DNA of 42,265 nt from positions 1-42,265 of the forward strand of contig JAKEFL010000231.1 of assembly GCA_022616105.1 (NCBI GenBank). Reading direction: 5' to 3'. The stretch's first letter is position 1. Every line of letters starts with the position of its first letter. The stretch is from Anaerolineae bacterium. Its GTDB lineage: Bacteria; Chloroflexota; Anaerolineae; Anaerolineales; Villigracilaceae. The notes under the pieces were generated by a model. It was not told the origin of the DNA, searched no databases, and saw only the letters and a list, made by a program, of their open reading frames with translations. Shown in pieces: positions 7,207 through 15,565 of the stretch. Position numbers and translations under genes: made by a program.

Positions 7207-8712
7207 ATGCCTGGCTTTACTCCCGGCCGAAGATGGCAGCCTGCCTACTCCCCCTTCCAAAAAGAGACCTTTGGCGAACACGCCCTGCGAGTGCTCGAAT
7301 ACAGCGTGAAGGGTCCGCTGTTTGGGTGCCGCATGTGCGGGAATTGTTTACTGGCAGAGACCGCGCTGATCTGCCCGATGGAATGTCCAAAGGGATTGCG
7401 CAACGGTCCATGCGGAGGCTCCACATCCGAATATTGCTACGTGGATAAAAGCCGTCCATGCATCTGGTACAAGATTTACGAACGTTCATTTGAATGGGGG
7501 CGTGAAGCTGTATTGCTTGAAGTGCTTCCGCCGCTCGATTGGGAACAAGTGGGAAAAGATTCGTGGAGCGCAATTTTCAGGAACGCGAGAAACATTGGTG
7601 TAAAGAAAATTTTTAGCGGATTACTTTCACGTTCGTCTGACGTGCGCGCACAAACATTGGATGGGATTTTCCGTCCTGTACGTCAGCCTGAGTGGTGGCA
7701 AGGCGATTCGAAATATCATCCGCCCGCGTACACAGAACCCGCTTCAGAACTGGAACAGAGGCTGGTCGCCGGTGAATTTGTCGTTACTTGCGAAGTGACA
7801 CCTCCGTTATCTTCCTCCACTGACAGGTTGATCCACAACATCGAAATGGTCAAGCCTTATGTGACGGCAGTTAATTTCACGGACAATCAATCCGCGATGC
7901 CGCGCATGACCTCGTGGGCATGCAGTCAGGTTGCGATGAGTCATGATGCTGAACCGGTTTTGCAAATGTCGGCGCGCAATCGTTCGCGTGGAAGTCTGCA
8001 AAGCGAGATCATCGGCGCGACCGCGCTCGGTGTGCGAAATGTTTTGTGTGTAACAGGCGACAGTGCCAAACTCTCCCCCTCCCCGCGCGATCAAATGGAT
8101 ATTAATGATCTGGATTCAATCCAAATGTTGTGGGTGTTGCGTCGTATGCGCGATGAAGGCAAATATTTGGATGGACGCGAGATCAAATATCCGCCCATGT
8201 TCTTCCTCGGCGCGGCGGCTTCGCCATTTTCGTCCAATGTGAAATTTCAGGCATTGCGCGAACAAAAGAAGGTCAACGCTGGGGCACAGTTCTTCCAGAC
8301 CAATTTGATTTTCGATGTGGATGGAATGGAACTCTGGTTGAATGAACTCGCGAAGAGAAATGTGTTGGATAAGGTCTACATTCTGGCTGGCGTCACACCC
8401 ATCAAGAGTTTGAAGATGGCACAAAAACTTGCAGAAGTTCCAGGAGTATATCTTCCAAAGAATATTCTTCAAAGAATGGAAGTTGCAGACCGAGCAGGTA
8501 ATGCTCAGGCAGAAGGCGTGCAAATCGCGCTGGAAGTCATTCGTAGAATCAAGACTTATGAAAAACAGGGAATTCACGGAATCCACCTCATGCCCGTTGG
8601 GTGGGATGAGATTGTTCCGCGGATTGTTATGGAGGCAGGGTTGATTCGGCGGGCTGAAGCCCTGCCTCAGTTCATGGAAGTCCGCTCAAGCGGACTCAGG
8701 ATTTCAGCGTAG
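7207..8712 (+). CDS. metF: MetV-MetF fusion: methylene-tetrahydrofolate reductase
   Basis: The 501-residue protein has an N-terminal MTHFR_C/MetV domain with a cysteine cluster (Cys41, 44, 47, 56, 60, 69, 77 in GCRMCGNC, CPMEC and GPCGG). It is followed from about residue 178 by a MetF TIM barrel (FVVTCEVTPPLSSSTDRL, TDNQSAMPRMT, NVLCVTGD, AGVTPIKS). MetF makes 5-methyl-THF from methylene-THF. In acetogens a separate MetV is needed for the iron-sulfur-linked enzyme; here both parts are one chain. The last ~17 residues come from a short palindromic repeat that supplies the stop. The AcsE-like gene follows, pointing to methyl transfer to a corrinoid. The start follows AAGGAG. Confidence 0.85.
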   Translation: MPGFTPGRRWQPAYSPFQKETFGEHALRVLEYSVKGPLFGCRMCGNCLLAETALICPMECPKGLRNGPCGGSTSEYCYVDKSRPCIWYKIYERSFEWGREAVLLEVLPPLDWEQVGKDSWSAIFRNARNIGVKKIFSGLLSRSSDVRAQTLDGIFRPVRQPEWWQGDSKYHPPAYTEPASELEQRLVAGEFVVTCEVTPPLSSSTDRLIHNIEMVKPYVTAVNFTDNQSAMPRMTSWACSQVAMSHDAEPVLQMSARNRSRGSLQSEIIGATALGVRNVLCVTGDSAKLSPSPRDQMDINDLDSIQMLWVLRRMRDEGKYLDGREIKYPPMFFLGAAASPFSSNVKFQALREQKKVNAGAQFFQTNLIFDVDGMELWLNELAKRNVLDKVYILAGVTPIKSLKMAQKLAEVPGVYLPKNILQRMEVADRAGNAQAEGVQIALEVIRRIKTYEKQGIHGIHLMPVGWDEIVPRIVMEAGLIRRAEALPQFMEVRSSGLRISA

Positions 8713-8741
8713 TAGGTGGAGCAGGTAAAAAATAACATCTC

Positions 8742-8805
8742 GTACCGCGGCTTCGCGGTGTCGCTCTACCCAACGCAGGCGACACCGCGAAGCGTGTCGC
8801 GGTAC
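8742..8805 (+). repeat. Palindromic repeat between metVF and the acsE-like gene
   Basis: GTACCGCG and CTTCGCGGTGTCGC on the left pair with GCGACACCGCGAAG and CGCGGTAC on the right, forming a long imperfect hairpin with a small bulge. It ends 17 nt before the next ATG. It looks like a REP-type element rather than a riboswitch; I see no cobalamin-riboswitch sequence. Confidence 0.7.
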
Positions 8806-8822
8806 ATTTTGGAGAGGAATTC

Positions 8823-9695
8823 ATGCACACTATCTTGAAAAGTAATACTAAAACTGTCACCATAGGTGCAGACAAGCCGTTCGTCATCATCGGTGAAAAG
8901 ATAAACCCGACTGGAATCAAGAAACTTGGACAGGCGCTCGTTGACCAAAACTTCGAGTACGTCAAATATCTCGCGCAGAGACAAGTCGCCTGGGGCGCGG
9001 ATGTGTTGGATGTCAATGTCGGTCACCCACAGATTGACGAAGCCGCGATCATGCCGAAGGTAGTTGAAGCAGTCTTGTCCGTTGTGGATGTGCCATTGTG
9101 CATTGACTCAAATGAGCCGAAGATCCTGGAAGCTGGTTTGAAGGTAACGCCCGGAAAGCCGTTAGTGAATTCAGTGAACGGAGAGGACAAGCAACTGGCG
9201 ACAGTTCTGCCCATCGTCAAGGATCGAGGCGCGGCGGTGATTGGGATGGCAATCGGCAATGAGGGTATCCCTGCTACACCGGAGGGACGTCTCGCCGCGG
9301 CGGGGAAGATCATTGAGCGCGCGGCAAAGATGGGCATCCCGATCGAGGACATTGTCATTGACCCTCTTGTGATGACGGTGGGTCATAACAGCAACGCGGG
9401 CCTGGTGACGTTGAAGTCGATTGAGTTGATCAAGAAGGAATATGGGGTAAATATGAGTCTTGGCGCGAGCAATGTCTCGTTTGGTCTGCCAGACCGTCAT
9501 TCGGTGAACAGCGCGTTCCTTGCACTGGCAGTGCAGACAGGTGTGACCATATCCATTACTGACCCGATCAAATTGGGAAGTTCCATCCGCGCGATCGATT
9601 TATTACTTGGTAAGGACGCGAATTCGATGAGGTATCTGAAGTATTTCAGAATGACGGAGAAGTTGAGGGCGGAAGAGGCGGCAGTGATGGTGTAG
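8823..9695 (+). CDS. AcsE-like methyltetrahydrofolate:corrinoid methyltransferase
   Basis: The 290-residue protein is a pterin-binding TIM barrel of the AcsE/MtrH/MetH family. IIGEKINPTG (about residues 22-31), ADVLDVNVG, PLCIDSN, NSVNGED and MSLGASNVSFGLPDR are the usual pterin-binding strands. It should move the methyl group of 5-methyl-THF to a corrinoid protein. MetVF upstream makes the substrate. The corrinoid iron-sulfur protein and CO dehydrogenase/acetyl-CoA synthase are not in the window, so either a Wood-Ljungdahl methyl branch or another corrinoid pathway is possible. The ATG follows GGAGAGG. The 3' end overlaps the convergent heparinase-like gene by 50 bp. Confidence 0.85.
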   Translation: MHTILKSNTKTVTIGADKPFVIIGEKINPTGIKKLGQALVDQNFEYVKYLAQRQVAWGADVLDVNVGHPQIDEAAIMPKVVEAVLSVVDVPLCIDSNEPKILEAGLKVTPGKPLVNSVNGEDKQLATVLPIVKDRGAAVIGMAIGNEGIPATPEGRLAAAGKIIERAAKMGIPIEDIVIDPLVMTVGHNSNAGLVTLKSIELIKKEYGVNMSLGASNVSFGLPDRHSVNSAFLALAVQTGVTISITDPIKLGSSIRAIDLLLGKDANSMRYLKYFRMTEKLRAEEAAVMV

Positions 9696-12126
9696 TAATT
9701 GGCCCCACAGGGATGCTTCGCAATAAGTGGTAATTGTGGAGGAATCGGAGAATTAGAGACTGGAGATTGGAAGGGCTGGTGGTTGAGTAGCCCGAAGCGA
9801 CACTTGCACCGCACGCAAGTGCAGGTGTAGCGAAGGGTGTATCGAAACCACCAGTAAGTAAAGCAACTTTTGTTACAAGAGTGTTTTTGATTCCTGTTGG
9901 TTTCGACTGCTTGCGCTCGACCAGCGGAATTTTATTTGAATTAATCTTTAGATCATTTTCTTCTACTTCAACAACATCATTTTCAAATCCAAAGAACGTC
10001 CAAAAAGTGACTTGGGATTGATTTGCCTCAAGCATCACGGAAATGGCTGGTTCTTTGTGACCGTAATATCGCGAACGCCAGCCGCGCGTGGAGTTGGGGT
10101 CCGCGCGGACGATAGAGAAGTTCTCGTTTCCTTCCATCAATCCCATTTCAATCAAAATTTTGGAGTCGGACAGCTTGCTGTCAGTTTTTGCTGGAGTCAG
10201 CCATAAGCCATGTGCAGTAGCAAGCTCCTGCACTCCAAAATCTCCATCACAGAGCAACCAATGCAAAGCATAACGATGTGGTTCGTTTGCGATAAGGTTA
10301 TCAATGACAAGCCAGCGGTCATCTTCTAATATCATCACAGTTCGTTTGTGAGCCACGGGTTTGTAGCCATTGTGTTCGCCTTGCCAGATTTTTTCGTTGT
10401 GTTTAAGAACTTTGCCTTTTGCCCAATTCGTCCACGTGAAGCGACTGAACATGGTCATTTGGTCTTTGCCATCTACAGTTACTGTATTATGAACAGAGGT
10501 GCGTGCAAAACCATTGCGCCAGATGCCTTTACCGCTGTATAGATAGGTCCCCGCATCGCAGGCGATATTGTGACCGTGAATCCACAAGTCTACGTGGAGT
10601 TGGTCGGCGTGGGAGGGGCGGGAGCGGAAGTCCGTGCAGCGGATGAGGGCTTTGCTGTTTGCACCGCGGAGGAGGAATACTCCCCCATTAAGAAAACTTG
10701 TGCTATCTTGACTCTCCCTCACCCTAACCTCTCCTTCGGAGCGCTTCGCAGTCTCCCGCTGGGAGAGGGGACTCGTGCCATATAACCAAAATATATCTTC
10801 GTCCCATTCACCAGAGTCAAATAATGATTCGCCTTTTGTTATAAAGGAACCCAACTGCAAAAGCGGACGATAATCGGTGAAGTCGCAGTTGTTCAATGGC
10901 AGGACTAAGGCACCATCATTTGAACCATAGACAGGCATTTGTCCTGTTTGGGGGTCGATAAGTTGGGAGAGGTAGGTGATAGAGGATGAGGTTTTTTGAT
11001 AAACGAGACTGGAGACTGGAGATTGGTTTAACTCGCCTAGTCGAATCATGTACAGATAGATTTGCAGGATAAAGCGATGATAATTCAGCGAATACATAGA
11101 GTAACTACCATCGTGGAAAATTTGTTTAACTGCTTCCTCTTCGAGTAGTTTCTTACCTAGTGCAAGATATTTTTCCGCGTCTTTCAATTCGGGGAAAAGC
11201 AATCCAACTAACCATAATCCAAAGGCTTCGCTGATGGTGTGATTGCTTTTTGTGGAAATAGCGTAGTCAATGTTCTTATAGATCCGTTCGGCTTGTGCGG
11301 CGACGAACGTAGTGAACCGCGCGATGTGTTGAGGAGTTGCAGAAGGAGAATTAGAGAATTGGTAGTAACCGAACATCCATGCCATGAGGCGGAGGACGAT
11401 TTCCTGTCCGTCTTTCCAGTTGGCGCCTGTGTTCGGAGGATTATGTTCCGCCCAATCAAGAATCAATTGCCAGAAGGCTTCGGCGTATTTTTCATCTTGA
11501 GAGGCGGCATAGGCGCGGACGAGGGTGTAGACAAAACTGAATCGGTTCGCTTCCCAGATAAATTTGATATCAATGTTGGCATCGTCGGAGATTTGGGACC
11601 AGTGTTTGGTAGATATGTCACTCTGAGGGAGCGCACTTAGCGACCGAAGAGTCTCGGATGGTTGATGTAGAGACCCTTCGCTATCGCTCAGGGTGACATA
11701 GCTGGAAAAATAATCTTGCTGCCAATTGGGAGGAAAACCAGTTTGATGAAATTGATGAGCAAAATATCTTATTTCGCCAGATAAGATTCGATTGGCTTCA
11801 TCAATAGCGGTTTGCTTATTCCATGGGAGGGTTGAAGGTAAACGCGCTTCGTCTGCGCTCGACAATCGCTCGCTCCGTTCAGCGCGAAGAGAACCGAAAA
11901 AAAACTTAGGAGAATTTTGTTTTCGCCATTGAGTATATGATTCAGGGTTCGATGAGATATCTTTCTTCAACCAAGTTTCAAGCGGGCGGTCATTCCATCT
12001 ATATTGTGGCATTTGCAAACGGATGAGTCCCGTGCGGAGGCGAAAGGCGTAGACGAGGCGAAAGACTGACCAACGGAATCCAAGCTCTCGGTAGAGCGAA
12101 GCGAACGTCTGGAGTTTCATCAACAT
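9646..12126 (-). CDS. Heparinase II/III-like polysaccharide lyase family protein
   Basis: The protein has 826 residues with an N-terminal alpha/alpha-toroid part (IKFIWEANRFSFVYTLVRAY, SNHTISEAFGLWLVG) and a C-terminal beta-sandwich part. The family hallmark RSRPSHADQLHVDLW is near residue 500, followed by DAGTYLYSG and HNTVTVDGKDQ. Family members cleave uronic-acid polymers; in bacterial surface-glycan loci they accompany capsule genes. No signal peptide is visible. Four repeat-derived segments are read in frame (near residues 80-95, 143-171, 453-472 and 758-783). The last ~80 residues look like translated repeats and intergenic DNA, so the original stop was probably lost. Substrate unknown. 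Confidence 0.8.
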   Translation of the reverse strand: MLMKLQTFASLYRELGFRWSVFRLVYAFRLRTGLIRLQMPQYRWNDRPLETWLKKDISSNPESYTQWRKQNSPKFFFGSLRAERSERLSSADEARLPSTLPWNKQTAIDEANRILSGEIRYFAHQFHQTGFPPNWQQDYFSSYVTLSDSEGSLHQPSETLRSLSALPQSDISTKHWSQISDDANIDIKFIWEANRFSFVYTLVRAYAASQDEKYAEAFWQLILDWAEHNPPNTGANWKDGQEIVLRLMAWMFGYYQFSNSPSATPQHIARFTTFVAAQAERIYKNIDYAISTKSNHTISEAFGLWLVGLLFPELKDAEKYLALGKKLLEEEAVKQIFHDGSYSMYSLNYHRFILQIYLYMIRLGELNQSPVSSLVYQKTSSSITYLSQLIDPQTGQMPVYGSNDGALVLPLNNCDFTDYRPLLQLGSFITKGESLFDSGEWDEDIFWLYGTSPLSQRETAKRSEGEVRVRESQDSTSFLNGGVFLLRGANSKALIRCTDFRSRPSHADQLHVDLWIHGHNIACDAGTYLYSGKGIWRNGFARTSVHNTVTVDGKDQMTMFSRFTWTNWAKGKVLKHNEKIWQGEHNGYKPVAHKRTVMILEDDRWLVIDNLIANEPHRYALHWLLCDGDFGVQELATAHGLWLTPAKTDSKLSDSKILIEMGLMEGNENFSIVRADPNSTRGWRSRYYGHKEPAISVMLEANQSQVTFWTFFGFENDVVEVEENDLKINSNKIPLVERKQSKPTGIKNTLVTKVALLTGGFDTPFATPALACGASVASGYSTTSPSNLQSLILRFLHNYHLLRSIPVGPITTPSLPPLPPSTSPSF
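9776..9854 (+). repeat. Inverted-repeat element forming the C-terminus of the heparinase-like gene
   Basis: CTGGTGGTT (9776-9784) pairs with AACCACCAG (9846-9854). Inside, CACTTGCACC, CGCAAGTGCAGGTG and CGAAGGGTG form further palindromes. On the minus strand it is translated as LTGGFDTPFATPALACGASV and onward. Confidence 0.7.
10712..10770 (+). repeat. In-frame repeat in the heparinase-like gene (CTCCCTCACC family)
   Basis: CTCTCCCTCACCCTAACC and the closing GCTGGGAGAGGGGA pair around a GGAGCGCTTCGCAG centre. On the minus strand it encodes SPLSQRETAKRSEGEVRVRE. The element inside recQ at 26358-26444 uses the same words (GGGAGAGGGG, GGGGTGAGGG). Confidence 0.7.
11614..11700 (+). repeat. In-frame 87-bp repeat in the heparinase-like gene (TGTCAC family)
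   Basis: TATGTCACTCTGAG at one end pairs with CTCAGGGTGACATA at the other. The element is exactly 87 bp, so it adds 29 codons without shifting the frame (YVTLSDSEGSLHQPSETLRS and onward). The same family lies outside genes at 5227-5338. Confidence 0.8.
11843..11888 (+). repeat. In-frame repeat in the heparinase-like gene (GCGCTTCGTCTGCGC family)
   Basis: GCGCTTCGTCTGCGCTCG, then GCTCCGTTCAGCGCGAAG. Near-identical words lie in the intergenic element at 2947-3070. It is translated as LRAERSERLSSADEARLP in the lyase. Confidence 0.6.
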
Positions 12127-12174
12127 TAAGAAGGGATTTAAAACACGAAGGAAAATCCTTAAGGATTAAGAACC

Positions 12175-13224
12175 TTAGTGGACCTCACCTGCACTTGCGC
12201 CAGGTGCAAGTGTCGTGTCCTTTGTGGTTAAAGATTTTGCATGGCGAGATAAGAGAATCCAAATGAGCGGAAGTCCCAAAATAATCAATGGCGGGGCATA
12301 GACTTGTCCCCATGACCACGCGTAGGAGAGCAGGCCCGCGAGCAGAGTCAGGGAAATATACAATGTGCTAATGGCTGCATGACTGTAGCCGCCAATGACC
12401 AGACGTTGATAGAGATGTGTGCGATGCGCGGTAAAAATATTTTCACGTTTGAGGGCTCGGCGAATGAAAGTTACGCCCGCGTCCATGATGAAGGTCCACA
12501 TCAGGAGCGTGCCGAGCATGAGCGCGTCGCCGCTTTGATCGGACGATATCAAAGGTAGAGCCGCAAAGGTATAACCGAGAAACGTGCTGGCAACGTCGCC
12601 CATGAAAATTTTTGCAGGCGACCAGTTATGACCCAGAAAACCCAAGCTGCTCGCAGCGATGGCTAATGCAATCCAAAACGCAAACGGACTATGCGCGTTG
12701 GTCGCTAGCAACATCCAGCCTAGACTACCTGCAAATGCCACACCGCCCGCGATGCCGTCAATACCGTCCATGAAGTTATAGGCGTTCGTCAAGCCGATGA
12801 TCCACAAAAACGTGATGACGACTCCTACCACTCCCAGTTGCAATTCTCCGAACAATGGAATCGTGACCGATTTGAAATACCCCAACCCATAAATCGAGAC
12901 CACCGCGACAAGCCCGTGCACCGCAAAACGGACGCGCGTCGAAAGGGATGAGACATCGTCGCGCCAACCTAACCATGCAATGACCAAACCACATGCAATA
13001 TAAATAAGCACACGGCTTGCATCCGCTTCCTTCATTGACCATAAAGCTGTCGCTATTACCAACATAACAATTGCCAGCCCGCCCCCGCGCGGCGTGGGCA
13101 TGGAATGTAAACTGCGTTCGTTTGGATGGTCTATGATTTGACGTCGGTCCGCGTAACGACGAATGAGGTAGACGCCGATGTAAGAGAGGATGGTGAGTAG
13201 GAGGAAGATAAGAAGTTGGGTCAC
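12175..13224 (-). CDS. MraY/WecA-family sugar-1-phosphate transferase, copy 1
   Basis: The 349-residue polytopic membrane enzyme links a UDP-sugar phosphate to undecaprenyl phosphate and starts glycan assembly at the inner face of the membrane. It shows about ten membrane helices. GWRDDVSSL carries the Asp pair (89-90), NAYNFMDGIDGIAGG is at 147-161, HNWSPAKIFMGD carries the third acidic residue, and HRTHLYQRL is the conserved histidine loop. The start is GTG. It is about 60-70 percent alike by eye to copy 2 at 16494, and the two form an ancient duplicate now separated by a defence cassette. The precise sugar (GlcNAc or another) is not known. Confidence 0.9.
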   Translation of the reverse strand: MTQLLIFLLLTILSYIGVYLIRRYADRRQIIDHPNERSLHSMPTPRGGGLAIVMLVIATALWSMKEADASRVLIYIACGLVIAWLGWRDDVSSLSTRVRFAVHGLVAVVSIYGLGYFKSVTIPLFGELQLGVVGVVITFLWIIGLTNAYNFMDGIDGIAGGVAFAGSLGWMLLATNAHSPFAFWIALAIAASSLGFLGHNWSPAKIFMGDVASTFLGYTFAALPLISSDQSGDALMLGTLLMWTFIMDAGVTFIRRALKRENIFTAHRTHLYQRLVIGGYSHAAISTLYISLTLLAGLLSYAWSWGQVYAPPLIILGLPLIWILLSRHAKSLTTKDTTLAPGASAGEVH

Positions 13225-13275
13225 AGAGATGATTGTAAACGAGACTTGAAATTTTCGCTCTCAATAACTCAATGA

Positions 13276-13281
13276 TAGAAT
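13276..13281 (+). promoter_or_regulatory. Candidate -10 element of the methyltransferase, leaderless
   Basis: TAGAAT sits 6 nt before the ATG at 13288, and no Shine-Dalgarno sequence is present. The -35 region is weak (TTTCGC at the 17-nt spacing). The position predicts transcription starting on the ATG. Confidence 0.35.
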
Positions 13282-13287
13282 TAGCAA

Positions 13288-14637
13288 ATGGCATCCCCCA
13301 CTCAACTCAAATTGGGATTTGATGGCACTGAAGAAGTTCAGGAAGAAGAAAAGAAATCTGAACTTTCCAATGGTCGCGCCAATAAATTATCTCTTCAAGA
13401 CCGTGCCTTTCATGATTGGTATCGGTTTGTTTTGTCATTTCCACCGCACTTGGTTAGAGAGTACATCACAAAATTTGAACTGAGTCAAAATAGTGTTGTA
13501 CTAGACCCATTCTGCGGTACAGGAACAACACTGGTTGAAGCAAAGTTAACAGGAATGAAAGCCATTGGTTTAGAAGGTAATCCTTTCCCACATTTTGCTT
13601 CATCAGTCAAGACTGAATGGAACTTGGATGCAGATTTGCTTTCGTCGTATGCACAAAAAATAGCAGATGAAGTATTGGATGTTCTGAAGTCGCAAGGCAT
13701 TGACGACAATTTTCCTCTTGAAATAGATAACAAGAAACTAAGAACTCTCTCGCCAGAGGCAGAAAAACTTATCTTGACAAACTCAATAAGTCCACTTCCG
13801 TTACACAAGACACTGGTTTTGTTCGAACTCCTCAAAAAGCATGAGACAGAACCTTATTATCGCCATTTACTTTTGGCTTTGGGAAATGCTTTGGTGTTCA
13901 AAATCAGTAATTTGCATTTTGGTCCAGAAGTGGGAGTCAGGAATCCTAAAATTGATGTTCCTGTTGTTTCAAATTGGCTGGTTGAAGTCGATAAAATGAT
14001 AAAAGACTTGCGCAAGATTGCAGGAAAATCATTTTCAGACACTCAAGTCCACTTGACAGATGCTCGCAACTTGGAAATATTGGAACCAAATTCTGTTGAT
14101 GCAGTCATTACATCACCCCCCTATCCAAATGAAAAAGATTACACTAGAATTACAAGGCTCGAGTCGGTTCTACTTGGGTTTATTAATAACAAAAAGGAAT
14201 TGCAGGAATTAAAGAGAAAACTTGTGAGGTCAAACACGCGCGGTATTTACAAAGATGATGATGATGATAAGTGGGTTACCGATATTCCAGAAATCCAACG
14301 TATTGCACAGGAAATCGAAAAACGTCGGATTGAACTTGGAAAAGATTCGGGGTTTGAAAAACTATATCCAAAAGCTGCAAAATTATATTTTGGTGGTATG
14401 GCAAAACACCTGTCCAGTCTGCGCAAGGTTCTTCGCCCTGGGGCGCGGCTTGCCTATGTAGTCGGTGACCAAGCGTCTTATTTACGCGTAATGATAAGAA
14501 CCGGCCAGCTTTTGGGAGATATTGCCCAGAAACTCGGCTATGAACTCGTTGACATTGACTTATTCCGTACTCGATTGGCAACAGCCACAAAGGAACAATT
14601 GCGAGAAGAAGTAGTTATCCTAAAATGGAGTGGGTAA
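13288..14637 (+). CDS. DNA methyltransferase (N4-cytosine / N6-adenine type)
   Basis: This 449-residue protein has the AdoMet-binding motif I VVLDPFCGTGTTLVEAK near residues 69-85 and the catalytic motif IV DAVITSPPYPNEKDY near residue 272. SPPY is usual for N4-cytosine enzymes. About 190 residues separate them and probably hold the target-recognition domain, giving an I-TRD-IV (alpha-like) order. The C-terminal part, GARLAYVVGDQ, is the motif X/VIII-type strand. It is followed at once by a putative endonuclease, so a type II restriction-modification pair is likely. The pair is AT-richer than the flanking glycan genes and lies on the opposite strand, consistent with horizontal arrival. Confidence 0.88.
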   Translation: MASPTQLKLGFDGTEEVQEEEKKSELSNGRANKLSLQDRAFHDWYRFVLSFPPHLVREYITKFELSQNSVVLDPFCGTGTTLVEAKLTGMKAIGLEGNPFPHFASSVKTEWNLDADLLSSYAQKIADEVLDVLKSQGIDDNFPLEIDNKKLRTLSPEAEKLILTNSISPLPLHKTLVLFELLKKHETEPYYRHLLLALGNALVFKISNLHFGPEVGVRNPKIDVPVVSNWLVEVDKMIKDLRKIAGKSFSDTQVHLTDARNLEILEPNSVDAVITSPPYPNEKDYTRITRLESVLLGFINNKKELQELKRKLVRSNTRGIYKDDDDDKWVTDIPEIQRIAQEIEKRRIELGKDSGFEKLYPKAAKLYFGGMAKHLSSLRKVLRPGARLAYVVGDQASYLRVMIRTGQLLGDIAQKLGYELVDIDLFRTRLATATKEQLREEVVILKWSG

Positions 14638-14642
14638 GGATC

Positions 14643-15443
14643 ATGGAAAACAAAGAAGCCAATCGTTACTCCAGAATTCTTGAAGCCATTTTTATAAAAC
14701 GCTTCAAGAAAGGTACGACTGAGATTGAATTCGAACGTGCAGAATTCAGCCAAGTTGCAGACGAATTAGGAATTGTCCTTCCTAAAAACTTGGGAGATGT
14801 TCTCTATTCATTCAGGTACAGAACGAATTTGCCAAAGTCCATCACTTCAAAAGCCCCGAAAGGTTATGAATGGATTATAAGGCCGGCAGGCAAGGGAAAA
14901 TACAAACTTGTAATTGCCAAGCAATCAAATATTATCCCATCAACTATTCTAGCAGAGACAAAAATTCCAGATGCAACCCCAGGCATCATAGCCAAATATT
15001 CAATGAACGACGAGCAATCCTTATTGGCAAAACTTCGCTATAATCGCTTGATTGACATTTTTACTGGTTTGACTTGCTATTCCCTACAAAATCATTTGAG
15101 AACAACTTTGAGCGACGGCTCGCAAGTGGAAACCGACGAAATCTATATCGGCTTAGATAAGCGCGGTGCGCATTATATACTGCCAGTTCAAGCGAAAGGT
15201 GGCAAAGACAAGATTGGTGTGATACAAATTGAACAAGATTTTGAAATGTGTACAATCAAATTTCCAGGTTTGGTTTGCCGTCTCATTGCTGCACAATTTA
15301 TTGATAAAAACCTGATTGCCCTTTTTGAGTTCGAACCTTCAAAAGATGGAATAAAAGTCACTTCTGAAAAGCATTATCGCTTGGTAAAACCAGACGAACT
15401 ATCACCAGAAGAGTTGAAAAATTATTTGGTAAGGCAAGATTAG
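14643..15443 (+). CDS. Putative restriction endonuclease partner
   Basis: The protein has 266 residues from ATG 14643, which has AAGGA just upstream; an in-frame ATG at 14625 inside the methyltransferase 3' end is an alternative. The segment SQVETDEIYIGLDKRGAHYI then LPVQAKGGKD, near residues 160-190, looks like a PD-(D/E)xK-type nuclease core (acidic residues followed by QxK after a hydrophobic strand). The N-terminal half may be a winged-helix DNA-binding part. It sits directly downstream of the methyltransferase and ends at a strong terminator. I do not recognise a named enzyme, and the recognition site is unknown. An endonuclease is inferred from motif and position. Confidence 0.65.
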   Translation: MENKEANRYSRILEAIFIKRFKKGTTEIEFERAEFSQVADELGIVLPKNLGDVLYSFRYRTNLPKSITSKAPKGYEWIIRPAGKGKYKLVIAKQSNIIPSTILAETKIPDATPGIIAKYSMNDEQSLLAKLRYNRLIDIFTGLTCYSLQNHLRTTLSDGSQVETDEIYIGLDKRGAHYILPVQAKGGKDKIGVIQIEQDFEMCTIKFPGLVCRLIAAQFIDKNLIALFEFEPSKDGIKVTSEKHYRLVKPDELSPEELKNYLVRQD

Positions 15444-15481
15444 TTTCATAACTGTTTACGATATGAACTAACATTTGCCTG

Positions 15482-15523
15482 AAACAAGGAACTCGGAGGC
15501 TTTCACCTCCGAGTTCCTTGTTT
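15482..15523 (+). terminator. Strong terminator of the restriction-modification pair
   Basis: A perfect 18-bp stem (AAACAAGGAACTCGGAGG with its complement) and a 6-nt loop CTTTCA lie 38 nt after the endonuclease stop. The stem ends in TTGTTT. The symmetry allows it to act in both directions. Confidence 0.85.
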
Positions 15524-15565
15524 ATGCTGGTCTCACACGGGAATAGTCAACGTGCTTTACTCAAT

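Noticed and set aside
8713-8822. Riboswitch (cobalamin type) before the acsE-like gene
   Set aside because: The structure is a simple palindromic repeat, and no conserved cobalamin-riboswitch core was seen.
14625-14642. Earlier ATG for the endonuclease within the methyltransferase gene
   Set aside because: It has no ribosome-binding site, while ATG 14643 has AAGGA upstream. Not fully excluded.
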